This document shows, piece by piece, positions 1-8,838 of a stretch of 33,886 bases of DNA (position 1 is the first letter of the stretch; the number at the start of each line of letters is the position of its first letter). Made by a program: the position numbers and the translations under genes. This DNA is from Clostridia bacterium (GTDB taxonomy: Bacteria > Bacillota > Clostridia > Christensenellales > Borkfalkiaceae), in contig JAFTVF010000018.1 in the NCBI GenBank assembly GCA_017465865.1, positions 1-33,886 of the forward strand, given 5' to 3'. The notes under the pieces were generated by a model. It searched no databases. It worked only from the letters and a program-made list of their open reading frames with translations, and was not told where the DNA came from.

Positions 1-1
1 C

Positions 2-421
2 TTAGACGCGAAGTCCGAACCGTTCATAGCGCCGAAAACGCCGACGGTACGGATTACGGCGGAGCGGTTTACCTCTCTTGCGGAAGAAGCGATGAAAGAG
101 TACGCGATCACGAACCGAAATATGCGCAGGTTAGAGCGGTTAGACGAATACATGGTCAAAGTTTTCCATATCACGTTCGGTAACCGAATTATGAAACAGA
201 TCAAGACGTATATTCCCGTATACGTAGCGTGCGGGGGTGAAGAGCTGGACGCGCTGGACGATATTTTATCGAAGAAAGTGCTTAGAAAGCTGGAAACGCA
301 AAACCCCGTATATATCCGAAGCGTGGTAGACGGGTTCTGCGATTATTTAGACGAACTGTTTGGACAGGACAGAATGAAACTTTGCAAAGACTACGTACAG
401 CGGTTGAAAAAGAACGCGTAA
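2..421 (+). CDS. C-terminal part of an AAA-type ATPase (5' end outside window)
   Basis: The frame is open to the left edge, so this is the last ~139 codons of a longer gene; the ATG at 92 lies inside the frame and has no convincing ribosome site. The visible part is highly charged and helical. It holds a stretch around TFGNRIMKQIKTYIPV, a VACGGEELDALDDIL segment and a KVLRKLE segment. This resembles the C-terminal lid region of McrB/MoxR-like (AAA_5) ATPases as I know them. Walker A and B motifs would lie outside the window, so the ATPase call is an inference. It is followed after 36 bases by a membrane-anchored transglutaminase-like gene with its own strong ribosome site. ATPase plus transglutaminase recalls MoxR-type gene clusters. 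The alternative is an unrelated helical regulatory protein. Confidence 0.6.
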   Translation, partial: LDAKSEPFIAPKTPTVRITAERFTSLAEEAMKEYAITNRNMRRLERLDEYMVKVFHITFGNRIMKQIKTYIPVYVACGGEELDALDDILSKKVLRKLETQNPVYIRSVVDGFCDYLDELFGQDRMKLCKDYVQRLKKNA

Positions 422-457
422 AAAAGTAAAACGAAAACGGCAAAAGGAGGGTGTCTG

Positions 458-2848
458 ATGGTGAAACGATCGAAATTCGTTTACATAATAGGCTCTGTCA
501 TCATAGGCATCATATCGATTATTTTTATATTCGCGGGTTTGGCGCTCAGCGGCGTGATCGACGCGGGCACGACCAAGCTCATTCTCAAAAGCGCGTCTGC
601 GGATAAGATCTACGACGGGCAGGTTTTGACGTGCGAGGACTGGTCGATCGTGGACGGCGCATTGAAAAAAGGACATACCGCGAAAGTCGTTATGCTCGGC
701 GAGCAGACGAACGCGGGCGTGAGCGAGAATAAATTCGATATCACGATCACGGACAAAAACGGCGCGGACGTGAGCAAGGATTATAAAATCGTAACCGAAT
801 TCGGTACGCTTACCGTCAATCCGTTCCCGCTGACCGTACAGAGCGGCAGTGCGGAAAAGGACTACGACGGTACGCCTTTGACTTTCAACGAATACACGGT
901 AGAGTCCTTTCGCGAACTTTTGGAAGGGCACGAGATTCTCGTTAATATCACAGGCTCTGCCGTTTCGCGCGACGCGAAAAATAAGATCGCGGACGTGCGC
1001 GTGATAGCCGACGGCATAGACGTTACGCATAATTACGATATTACGAAAATCGAGGGCGATCTCGTAATCAAAGGCGCGCCCTCGGGTGCGGGCGAGCTTT
1101 CAGACGGTAGCGCGGGAGAACTTTCGGGCACGAGCGCGGGAAATCAGCAGGATGTCCCGTTGTTCTACGTTACGACGGATTCAAACCAAAAAGCGATTTA
1201 TCTTCGCGAAAAGAGCCTTGGGGAGTATCTGTACAACGATTGGGCAAACCCGGAGGTGTATAAAAAAGCTACAAATCCTCTGTATTATTCGGGGCTTGCG
1301 TTGCAACAGAGCGGTGCTACGGCGTATACCTTGACGGTAGATATCGCGGAAGAAAATCCCTACGGGGAAGTGCCCTATCTTTTACCTTATTACGTGCCAG
1401 CTTCCTCGTCCGAGGAGAACAACGACACCAAGCTGTCTTTAAGCGGGTTGACCGATTACACGGTCGAGAAATTTTACGCCTACGATTATTTTTCAACCGA
1501 CACGCCCGTAACGTACCAAGGGGAAACTGCGGATTACGTCGAATTCGTAAAAGGATACTATACCGCATTACCCGAGGACACGGCGGGGAAAATGCGCGAA
1601 ATCGCGGAAACGAACGGTATCGAAAAGACGAGCGCAACGCTGATACAGGACGTTGCGAGCTTCGTGCAAGGCTATCTGCCGTACAGCTTAGAGCTTACCA
1701 AGAACTATGAGGGCGATTACGCGGTGTTCTTTTTCGAGGAAGCGGAAGAGGCTTATTGTCAGCACTACGCGACGGCGGCGACGGCAATGTACCGCGCCTT
1801 GGGCGTTCCCGCAAGATGGACGAGAGGTTATCTCGTAAGGAATGCGGGCGCGGGCGAGAGTACGCTCGTCAGATCGCTGGATTGCCACGCGTGGGTAGAA
1901 GTCTATATGGACGGCTTCGGCTGGGTGCCCGTGGAAGTAACGGGAGGACCGTACGGCAACCAAGAAATCGATGATGAAGAATGTGATTTAATCATTAGAG
2001 CGATGAACCGCTCGCAACTTTATGACGACAAGAAAGACGACAACATTCTTGTAGCAAATCCCGATGATTGGTACATTGTAAAAAATGAACTTAACTTAGG
2101 GGTGTTAGGGGTGGACTATGAGATTGTTGCGACGGTAGTCGGCGAGCAGGTTGGGATAGGCAAGAGCGACGCGACGATCGATATAAATAGCGTGGCTATT
2201 CTCAAAGACGGTCAAGACGTAACTTCCGAATATACGATCAAATGTAAGACGGGTAAGCTGCATATTTACAAATACAAAATCACGGTTTCCACGGATCCTG
2301 CGGAACAGGTATACGACGGAACGCCGCTTAGCACGGCTGAGGACGATTATACAATCGATGACGTGTATCGGCAGTTGATTGCAAATAACGGGCATACGAT
2401 CTCCGTGGTTGTCAACGGCGAGCAAACGAACGTGGGTACGGGTGTAAACGTCGCGGATATTGTCATTACCGACGAAAGCGGAAAGGACGTTACCGATTAT
2501 TATAAGATAACGAAGAATTTCGGCGAGCTGAAAGTAACCTTATTGAAAATGACCATTACGGCAGGCTCGGTGGAAGAGTATTACGACGGCACGGAATGGA
2601 CTTGCAACAAATACACTTGCGAGGGTGTAACGGTTGTAGACGGCGTAATCCAACAAACAGGGCATACGATCGAGGTACTCATTGTAGGCTCGCAAACGAA
2701 CGTCGGACAGAGTGCGAATACGGTGGAAGACGTCATCTTTAAGGACGCAGACGGCAATGACATAACGAATGAGGTAAAGAGCAATTATCTCATCACCAAT
2801 ATTGACGGTACGCTTACGGTATTACCGTCGGAAACGCCGGAAGAATAA
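458..2848 (+). CDS. Membrane-anchored transglutaminase-like protein with MBG/YDG repeats
   Basis: 796 residues. AGGAGG lies 7 bases before the ATG. Residues 7-35 form one hydrophobic segment with positive residues before it, predicting an N-in anchor with the rest outside (or an uncleaved signal). Two MBG/YDG units come first (YDG at Y52 and Y136), then a Gly/Ser-rich linker near 206-230. A transglutaminase-like core follows: catalytic Cys434 in EAYCQHYATA, His477 in DCHAWVEVYMDGFGWVP, and Glu493 where many family members have Asp. Three more MBG units follow, the first divergent (YDD at Y522), then Y619 and Y709. Transglutaminase-like Cys-His-Asp folds act as peptidases or amide-crosslinking enzymes; which applies here cannot be told. 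The next gene encodes a giant protein of the same repeat type, so it is the obvious candidate partner or substrate. No LPXTG sorting motif is visible. Confidence 0.85.
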   Translation: MVKRSKFVYIIGSVIIGIISIIFIFAGLALSGVIDAGTTKLILKSASADKIYDGQVLTCEDWSIVDGALKKGHTAKVVMLGEQTNAGVSENKFDITITDKNGADVSKDYKIVTEFGTLTVNPFPLTVQSGSAEKDYDGTPLTFNEYTVESFRELLEGHEILVNITGSAVSRDAKNKIADVRVIADGIDVTHNYDITKIEGDLVIKGAPSGAGELSDGSAGELSGTSAGNQQDVPLFYVTTDSNQKAIYLREKSLGEYLYNDWANPEVYKKATNPLYYSGLALQQSGATAYTLTVDIAEENPYGEVPYLLPYYVPASSSEENNDTKLSLSGLTDYTVEKFYAYDYFSTDTPVTYQGETADYVEFVKGYYTALPEDTAGKMREIAETNGIEKTSATLIQDVASFVQGYLPYSLELTKNYEGDYAVFFFEEAEEAYCQHYATAATAMYRALGVPARWTRGYLVRNAGAGESTLVRSLDCHAWVEVYMDGFGWVPVEVTGGPYGNQEIDDEECDLIIRAMNRSQLYDDKKDDNILVANPDDWYIVKNELNLGVLGVDYEIVATVVGEQVGIGKSDATIDINSVAILKDGQDVTSEYTIKCKTGKLHIYKYKITVSTDPAEQVYDGTPLSTAEDDYTIDDVYRQLIANNGHTISVVVNGEQTNVGTGVNVADIVITDESGKDVTDYYKITKNFGELKVTLLKMTITAGSVEEYYDGTEWTCNKYTCEGVTVVDGVIQQTGHTIEVLIVGSQTNVGQSANTVEDVIFKDADGNDITNEVKSNYLITNIDGTLTVLPSETPEE

Positions 2849-2854
2849 AAGACT

Positions 2855-5800
2855 ATGATTTACGAACAATACAGGGCAAAAATTAAAAAGTGGGCGAAAG
2901 TATGGGCAACGATCAAGCGGTTTCGTGTGCTCATACTCTCCGTGCTGATCACCGTAACGGCGACGGTTACGGGGCTTTTGGTCGCGCGCGGCACGGTGTA
3001 CGGCACGACGGATATGCCCTCGGTAATCACCTACGGCGACGGTTTTACCTATAAGGCAAAGAGCTTTATGAGTAAGGTTTCCTACGAATACAGCCTCGTA
3101 AGCTCGGACGAATGGACGGACGAGATCCCCAACGTCCCCGGTACGTACCGCGTGCGCGCTGTAACGAAAGCCGCGTTCGGCGGGAAACGCTACGGAAAAG
3201 CACAGCAGTTTACTTTGCAACCCAAACCCGTTTCGCTGTCGGTTGCGCAGTCGGAGCTTGTCTACGGCAACGCGCCCACGCTTATAGGCGACTTGATACA
3301 AGGCGATAGGGCGGTTTGTAGCGAATACGCGTATACGGGCATAGGCACGGATACGGTTACGGTACAGGCGAAGCCCCAGTACGTTCGTATCTACACCCAA
3401 GACGGCAGGGACGTAACGGGCTGTTATAGCGTGCAGACGGTGGAAAAAAGTATCGCGTTTACCGCCCGTCCGATCACGCTTGAAGTAACGGACGCGACCC
3501 ACGTTTACGACGGTACGGAATTTTTCTCAGAGGCGTATACCGTTTCGGACGGCTCGCTCGCCTTTGCCGACGAAATTTCCGCGTTATTCCCCGCGCGCGT
3601 AACCGATTACACGGCGCAACCGATAGAAAATACCGCAACGTTCTCGATTTCGAATGCAGACGGCGTAAACGTTACGCAGTATTACGATATTACTGCGGTT
3701 TCGGGTACGCTGACGGTGGAAAAACGCCCGCTGTTCATTCAAACGGAAACGCACTCTAAACCCTATGACGGCACGCCCCTTTCCGCCGCCGATCTCGCAT
3801 ATACGTACGACGGGCTTGTGGACGGGCAGACGATTGCAATCAAGGACGGCACGGCAAATTGGGTTATCAAAACGGGCAGCGTGCAGAACGCTTTTACGCC
3901 CGTGATCACCGACGGCGCGGGCAACGAAACCACGGGCAATTACGAGTATTCTTTCCCCGAGGACAGTATGCTCACGATTACCCCCCGCGATTTGACGATA
4001 AAATCAAAAGCAGTCAGCAAAACGTACGACGGCACGCCGCTTACCTGCGAGGAATTTGCAACCAACGGTCTTATCGGAATTGTCGAGGGCGATGACGTCA
4101 AAGCAACCTTTACGGGAACAATAACGAACGCGGGCGAGGCGATGAACGATTTTACCGTTGACAAGATTGTAAGCGAAAACGAAATGCTCGGCGACGTTAC
4201 CGATTGTTACATAATCACCCCGCAATACGGCACGCTGACGGTGGAAAAACGTACGATTAAAGTGGTTACGAGTACGCTGGAAAAGGTATACGACGGCACG
4301 GTGCTCCAAGAAAAAGGGGTTGACGGCGATTACGCTAATTTGATACAGGTAGACGAAGCAAACGGCTGTTACGGTCTTGTAACGGGGCATAGGCTGATTG
4401 CCAAAACTTATTATAATTCTATAAAGGACGTGCAGTGGGTCGGTGAAGGAGATAACAAAGAGGTTACTTCGGTAGAAAACAAAATCGATTTCCTTGTCAG
4501 CAATGCAGAAATCGATAAAAATTACGATATTCAATGCACCTACGGCACGCTAAAAATAACCCCGCGCCCGATTACGGTGAAATCGGAGGGGCTTGATGAG
4601 GTATACAACGGTCAGCCGTACACGAATGCAAATTACGATTATCTGAAAGAGGAGGATAACGCAGGGTTGTTGGAAAGCCTTGGGCATAGCATCACGGCGA
4701 CGTTTACAGGCTCGCAAACCAACGCGTACGACGAAAATAACGAAACGCAGGGTTACGGCGCGAGCGATAACCTGTTTACAATTAAAATAGCCTCACCTGA
4801 AAACGACGTAACGAAGAATTACGAAATAACGTACGTATACGGGATATTAAAAGTAACGCCGCGCCTGATAACGATTACGGCGGAAAGCAGAGAGACCGTT
4901 TACAGCGGCGAAACGCAAAAAATAGAGAAAGACCCGCTTGTGAAAATCGACAACTTGGTGTCTTGGCATACGCTCTCTGGTGTAAAAACTATGGGGGGAA
5001 GCGGTATAAACGCGGGCGAATATCCGCACGAAATCAATCATGCGGAAACTGTCGTTTGCATAAAAGACGGAGATAACGAGGTAACGAAAAATTATCAAAT
5101 TTCCTTTGAAGACGGTAAGCTGATTATTAAGCAACGCGCCGTGTATATCGTTACGCAAGACGTGCGCTGGCTCTACGACGGCAACGAACACTACGACGGC
5201 GACGGGATAGAATATACCTATAAAGGCGTTACTTATAAAAACGACGGCGAAGTAAGCTTCAAAACGGGCGTTATCGACGGCGTAGAATATTATGAGCTTG
5301 AGAAATGGCAAGAATTAGAAGAGGACTATGCTTATCGCTCTACGATGACGGACGTTCTTTGGAAGAACGGCGAGGTTTCGTCGCAAGAAAATAAACGCGA
5401 ATTCCGTATCGTAGGGGAAGACGCGGACAACTACACAATCAAATACGAATACGGAACGATGACGATCGATCCCCGCCCGATTACCGTAAAATCGCTTGAC
5501 GCGCATAAAGTCTACGACGGCACGCCGCTTACGAAAACGGAATGGAATGTAGTCATATCGGCAAACAGCCCTTACGATTTCGTAGACGGGCAAAACGGCG
5601 TGGCGATTGGCTCGGCTTGGGGTAGTCAGACGAATGCCAACGCCGAGTTTGGCAAAATTAAGTATGACTTAACAAATAATACCTTTGAATTGACAGTCCA
5701 AATAACGGCGACGGGCGAGGATATCACGAGCAATTACGATATTACCCCCGAATACGGCTCGTTGACCGTACAAAAACGCCCGCTTCTTGTAACCACTACG

Positions 5801-7861
5801 CACGATTGTACTTGGACGTACGACGGCGAAGAACATTGGGATAATACGTCGTACACAAACGATGACCTCACCTATGATAATGATACCTATTATTCGCTCG
5901 TAGACGGGCATAGTCTGTATATCGATACCTTTACGAAAGTACGTTTCTATATAGACAGCGGTACGGATAACGAGCTTACCTTTAAGGTGAGAAAGGGAAA
6001 CGACGATATCAACGCGAATTATACGATAACGGTTAAAGCATGCGGCAAGCTGACGATTAAAAAACGCCCGATCTATATTCAAGGCACGCACACTATCGAG
6101 TGGATATACGACGGTAAAACGCACTACGACGGCGACGGACAATCCGCTTCCTACGGCGACGGACAGTCTGCGCTCTACGGCAACGACGATTTGTCCGACG
6201 AGGGGTATGAATTGGTAGAGGGCGATAGCCTTATAATCGCAACGCAGCCAAACGCACGACCTCATGCAACCTACGTATGGGATAAAGATATAGTCAACGA
6301 GCTTACCTTTACTGTAACGGATAATCAACGATATTACGACGGTAAAAAATATGAGGGTAACTACGCGGATAACTATGACATTAAGTGGGCGGAAAATTAC
6401 TATTACGGCACGCTGACGATAGCTCCTCGTAAGATCTACGTGGAAAAAACGCACGATTGTACTTGGACGTACGACGGCGAAGTACATTACGACGGCGACG
6501 GAAAGGGCAATACTGTTGCGTACGGAAATAACGATCTTGTGATCGATACAGAGTATTATTCCCTCGTAGGAAACGATACTTTGATTATCGCAACACCCGA
6601 AGACGAACGCTCGGTAACCTACGTATGGGATAGTGTCGCAAACGAGCTTACCTTTACCGTGCAAGCAGGTAATTATCGGGGCAGTGAAGATTACACCGAA
6701 AACTACGATATCCGCCAGCCTGATGATTACGGTACGCTGACGATCAAAGCTCGTCCGATTACCATTGTAACGAACGACGGCACTTGGGTATACGACGGAC
6801 TTAAACACTACGACGAAACCACGTATAGCAACGCGGACGTTATAAACGGTACAATGGTGAAAGAGGATTATATTTCTCTGCTAACCTCCGACGAGCAAAA
6901 AGTACGCGTGAAAAGCGTTGCGTATAGCGAAAAAGAAAACGTGCTTACATTTACCGTAATCGGAAATTACGTAGGCGAGCATGACTACGCGGATAATTAC
7001 AAAATTTCCTACGAATACGGAAAATTAAATATCACTCCGCGCCCGATTTGGATTTCGACGGGCTCGGCAAGCAAAATCTATGACGGTACGCCACTTGTTA
7101 AGAACGAAAGCGAGTATCAAATTGAGGGCGACGGCGTAGGGCTGTTGGAAAGCCTCGGACATACGATTGTCATTAACGTTACGGGCACGCGAACGGACGT
7201 AGGGAAGAGCGATAATACCTGCGAAGTAACGATTTCCGACGAAAACGAGTTTAACGTCAACGATAACTACGCCATTGTGGAGGGCTTGGAGCTTGGCACG
7301 TTGGAGGTTACAGGCGGTAAAGTGGTAATCGGGTTGAAAGAGCTTTGGAAATACTACGACGGCACACCGCTTGCCTACACGGATAAATCTTGGTGGATCA
7401 TAGACAGCAACCTGCCCGAAGATTGGGACGTCGATCTGGCTATTGAGGGTTTATCTTTGACGAAAGTGGGCGCGTTGACCCCTGAAATTCTGAGGGCATA
7501 TCTAACCATCACAGACGAAAACGGAAACATAGTAGTTGACGACGGTGAAAATTTCACCGTTGAGTTCAGAGGCGATCCGTTAAGGATAGAAAAAAGAAAG
7601 ATTACGCTCACGGCGAAAACGATTGCGAAGGTGTTCGACGGTGAAGAGCTTACGGGCGGAAATACCGCGGATATTACCTTCGGTACGCTGGCGGCGGGGC
7701 ATAGACTGCAAGTCGTAACTCAAGGAGAGCAACTCTATCCGGGAAGTAGTGAAAACGTGATTATAGAATATAAGATCTTGGACGCAGGCGGTAACGACGT
7801 AACGGACAATTACGAAGTTGACCGTCGGCCGGGAATACTTACGGTATTAGAAGACGAGTAA
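2855..7861 (+). CDS. Giant membrane-anchored MBG/YDG-repeat surface protein
   Basis: 1,668 residues, starting 6 bases after the upstream stop; a GGAAGAA inside the end of that gene can serve as ribosome site, so translation is probably coupled. Residues ~24-47 form a single hydrophobic segment after a basic N-terminus. The rest is a string of about 15 repeats whose key tyrosines (one is Phe) fall at 218, 304, 391, 479, 584 (YNG), 683 (YSG), 774, 887, 989, 1085, 1206, 1313, 1409, 1501 and 1594 (FDG). Spacing is 86-121 residues. One or two degenerate units precede them. Most units start YDGTPL and end with a GTLTV strand followed by RPI. A second subtype (near 774, 989, 1085, 1206, 1313) reads W-x-YDG-x-x-H-(Y/W)-D. 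No catalytic domain, Cys-rich part or C-terminal sorting signal is seen. MBG/YDG domains are known from bacterial adhesins; an extended surface stalk or adhesin is inferred. Confidence 0.85.
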   Translation: MIYEQYRAKIKKWAKVWATIKRFRVLILSVLITVTATVTGLLVARGTVYGTTDMPSVITYGDGFTYKAKSFMSKVSYEYSLVSSDEWTDEIPNVPGTYRVRAVTKAAFGGKRYGKAQQFTLQPKPVSLSVAQSELVYGNAPTLIGDLIQGDRAVCSEYAYTGIGTDTVTVQAKPQYVRIYTQDGRDVTGCYSVQTVEKSIAFTARPITLEVTDATHVYDGTEFFSEAYTVSDGSLAFADEISALFPARVTDYTAQPIENTATFSISNADGVNVTQYYDITAVSGTLTVEKRPLFIQTETHSKPYDGTPLSAADLAYTYDGLVDGQTIAIKDGTANWVIKTGSVQNAFTPVITDGAGNETTGNYEYSFPEDSMLTITPRDLTIKSKAVSKTYDGTPLTCEEFATNGLIGIVEGDDVKATFTGTITNAGEAMNDFTVDKIVSENEMLGDVTDCYIITPQYGTLTVEKRTIKVVTSTLEKVYDGTVLQEKGVDGDYANLIQVDEANGCYGLVTGHRLIAKTYYNSIKDVQWVGEGDNKEVTSVENKIDFLVSNAEIDKNYDIQCTYGTLKITPRPITVKSEGLDEVYNGQPYTNANYDYLKEEDNAGLLESLGHSITATFTGSQTNAYDENNETQGYGASDNLFTIKIASPENDVTKNYEITYVYGILKVTPRLITITAESRETVYSGETQKIEKDPLVKIDNLVSWHTLSGVKTMGGSGINAGEYPHEINHAETVVCIKDGDNEVTKNYQISFEDGKLIIKQRAVYIVTQDVRWLYDGNEHYDGDGIEYTYKGVTYKNDGEVSFKTGVIDGVEYYELEKWQELEEDYAYRSTMTDVLWKNGEVSSQENKREFRIVGEDADNYTIKYEYGTMTIDPRPITVKSLDAHKVYDGTPLTKTEWNVVISANSPYDFVDGQNGVAIGSAWGSQTNANAEFGKIKYDLTNNTFELTVQITATGEDITSNYDITPEYGSLTVQKRPLLVTTTHDCTWTYDGEEHWDNTSYTNDDLTYDNDTYYSLVDGHSLYIDTFTKVRFYIDSGTDNELTFKVRKGNDDINANYTITVKACGKLTIKKRPIYIQGTHTIEWIYDGKTHYDGDGQSASYGDGQSALYGNDDLSDEGYELVEGDSLIIATQPNARPHATYVWDKDIVNELTFTVTDNQRYYDGKKYEGNYADNYDIKWAENYYYGTLTIAPRKIYVEKTHDCTWTYDGEVHYDGDGKGNTVAYGNNDLVIDTEYYSLVGNDTLIIATPEDERSVTYVWDSVANELTFTVQAGNYRGSEDYTENYDIRQPDDYGTLTIKARPITIVTNDGTWVYDGLKHYDETTYSNADVINGTMVKEDYISLLTSDEQKVRVKSVAYSEKENVLTFTVIGNYVGEHDYADNYKISYEYGKLNITPRPIWISTGSASKIYDGTPLVKNESEYQIEGDGVGLLESLGHTIVINVTGTRTDVGKSDNTCEVTISDENEFNVNDNYAIVEGLELGTLEVTGGKVVIGLKELWKYYDGTPLAYTDKSWWIIDSNLPEDWDVDLAIEGLSLTKVGALTPEILRAYLTITDENGNIVVDDGENFTVEFRGDPLRIEKRKITLTAKTIAKVFDGEELTGGNTADITFGTLAAGHRLQVVTQGEQLYPGSSENVIIEYKILDAGGNDVTDNYEVDRRPGILTVLEDE
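5798..5831 (+). repeat. 34-base direct repeat, copy 1, within the MBG array gene
   Basis: A 34-base stretch identical to 6449-6482, coding for the HDCTWTYDGE part of the W-type MBG repeat. Identity over 34 bases at the DNA level, in a gene whose repeats are otherwise diverged, suggests a recent duplication or conversion between units. Confidence 0.9.
6131..6178 (+). repeat. Tandem duplication of a 24-base unit in the MBG array gene
   Basis: Two adjacent 24-base units (6131-6154 and 6155-6178) encode GDGQSASY and GDGQSALY. They match at 19 of 24 bases. This is a local in-frame slippage-type duplication inside one repeat; it accounts for part of the extra length of the unit beginning at Y1085. 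Confidence 0.8.
6449..6482 (+). repeat. 34-base direct repeat, copy 2, within the MBG array gene
   Basis: Identical to 5798-5831, lying 651 bases downstream, an exact multiple of three. Recombination between the copies would delete about two repeat units and keep the reading frame. Confidence 0.9.
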
Positions 7862-7870
7862 ACGAAAAAA

Positions 7871-7902
7871 AACGGGAATGAACGATTTCATTCCCGTTTT
7901 TT
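7871..7902. terminator. Rho-independent terminator, probably bidirectional
   Basis: A 12-base-pair stem (7871-7882 with 7887-7898) has a CGAT loop and a T run after it (7897-7902). An A run precedes it on the other side. It lies 10 bases after the MBG array stop codon and just after the end of the convergent AraC gene, so it can serve both. Confidence 0.9.
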
Positions 7903-7917
7903 CGTGCTAAATAAAGA

Positions 7918-8712
7918 TTAGTTTTCGGTTTCGTGATCGGTAATGTTTTTATCGTAGTATTTTTTGAACAGTCTGCTGACGTAATTGGGATCACTGTAAC
8001 CGTACAACTCCGCCGCCTCGTACAGCTTCAAATTTTCATGTTTCATGACTTCTCGGATCTTCGAGAGCTTTACTTGGTTTACGAAATGCATCAACGGCAT
8101 ATCGTTCGCTTTTTTGAATACCGCGCAAAGATGCTCGGGCGTGATATTAAGCTGTCGCGCAATCTCCTTTTGTGTGATCGGTCGGTGCAGATTTTTATAA
8201 ATATACTCCTTTGCCTTGCGTACGTACAGCGCCGCGCTTTGATACTGCTTTTCTCCGCCCGTTTCGCTGAGTAATGAATATTCCTCTAAAAGCTGTAAAA
8301 ACAGCCCTGAAAGAGTAAAATGCCGTTCGGGGTGCAAGGTGTTAAGACGAATAATCTCGTCGATCAGCTCGTGGATATGCCCGTATGTAGATAACGACAG
8401 ACGGCTGGGTAAACTTAATGCGGTTTCTTGCCTTTCTTCGGTGATTTCGAACGGCACTTGAAAAGCGGTGGTGTGATGCTCATGGAAACATTTGCAATTT
8501 ACCAAAGTTTTCGTAAGGTATAAATTACACGAAACGTCGTATTTTTCGTTCGTGTAGCTTACGCCTCCTTTCACTCCGCTCATACGCCCCTCGGAAACGT
8601 AGCTGATTTCGATTTTGTTTTTGCAAGCGGGCAATTCGTTTACGTATTCCTCCGCGCCGTAAATATGCGCGAAATACAGCTTGGGTAGTCCCGTTAATTT
8701 TACGTATGCCAT
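7918..8712 (-). CDS. AraC-family transcriptional regulator (cassette 1)
   Basis: 264 residues when started at the ATG at 8712, which has AGGAGG 6 bases upstream; a longer frame to 8823 would run through its own promoter and is not used. The C-terminal ~100 residues carry the two helix-turn-helix motifs of the AraC/XylS family: ITQKEIARQLNITPEHLCAVFKK, then a second motif ending GYSDPNYVSRLFKKYY. The N-terminal ~150 residues should be the effector-binding part but lack an obvious HxH cupin signature. It is transcribed away from a transporter-glycosidase-esterase operon, with back-to-back promoters in a 126-base gap. Its likely role is to control that operon in response to a sugar; the inducer is unknown. 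Confidence 0.9.
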   Translation of the reverse strand: MAYVKLTGLPKLYFAHIYGAEEYVNELPACKNKIEISYVSEGRMSGVKGGVSYTNEKYDVSCNLYLTKTLVNCKCFHEHHTTAFQVPFEITEERQETALSLPSRLSLSTYGHIHELIDEIIRLNTLHPERHFTLSGLFLQLLEEYSLLSETGGEKQYQSAALYVRKAKEYIYKNLHRPITQKEIARQLNITPEHLCAVFKKANDMPLMHFVNQVKLSKIREVMKHENLKLYEAAELYGYSDPNYVSRLFKKYYDKNITDHETEN

Positions 8713-8730
8713 AATACGCCTCCTGAAAAT

Positions 8731-8759
8731 ATTATAACAAAACGTCTTAATTTTGTCAA
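8731..8759 (-). promoter_or_regulatory. Promoter of the AraC gene
   Basis: Read on the minus strand, TTGACA (8754-8759) and TATAAT (8731-8736) are perfect consensus boxes with a 17-base spacer. The leader would be very short (about 12 bases) but still holds the AGGAGG ribosome site. Confidence 0.9.
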
Positions 8760-8778
8760 GATTTATTAACTTTGTGCA

Positions 8779-8807
8779 TTGCAAAAATTTTTTATCTGCG
8801 GTATACT
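8779..8807 (+). promoter_or_regulatory. Promoter of the transporter-glycosidase-esterase operon
   Basis: TTGCAA (8779-8784) and TATACT (8802-8807) are separated by 17 bases. Transcription would start near 8814, about 25 bases before the transporter ATG. The -35 box lies 20 bases from that of the divergent AraC promoter, a natural arrangement for shared control. Confidence 0.8.
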
Positions 8808-8838
8808 TTTTTCGATAAAACAAAAAAAGGAAAAGAGT

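Noticed and set aside
5669-6808. 379-codon open frame on the minus strand inside the MBG array gene
   Set aside because: It is antisense to well-formed repeats; its protein is a low-order string of hydrophobic and arginine residues without motifs, created by the biased codon use of the repeats.
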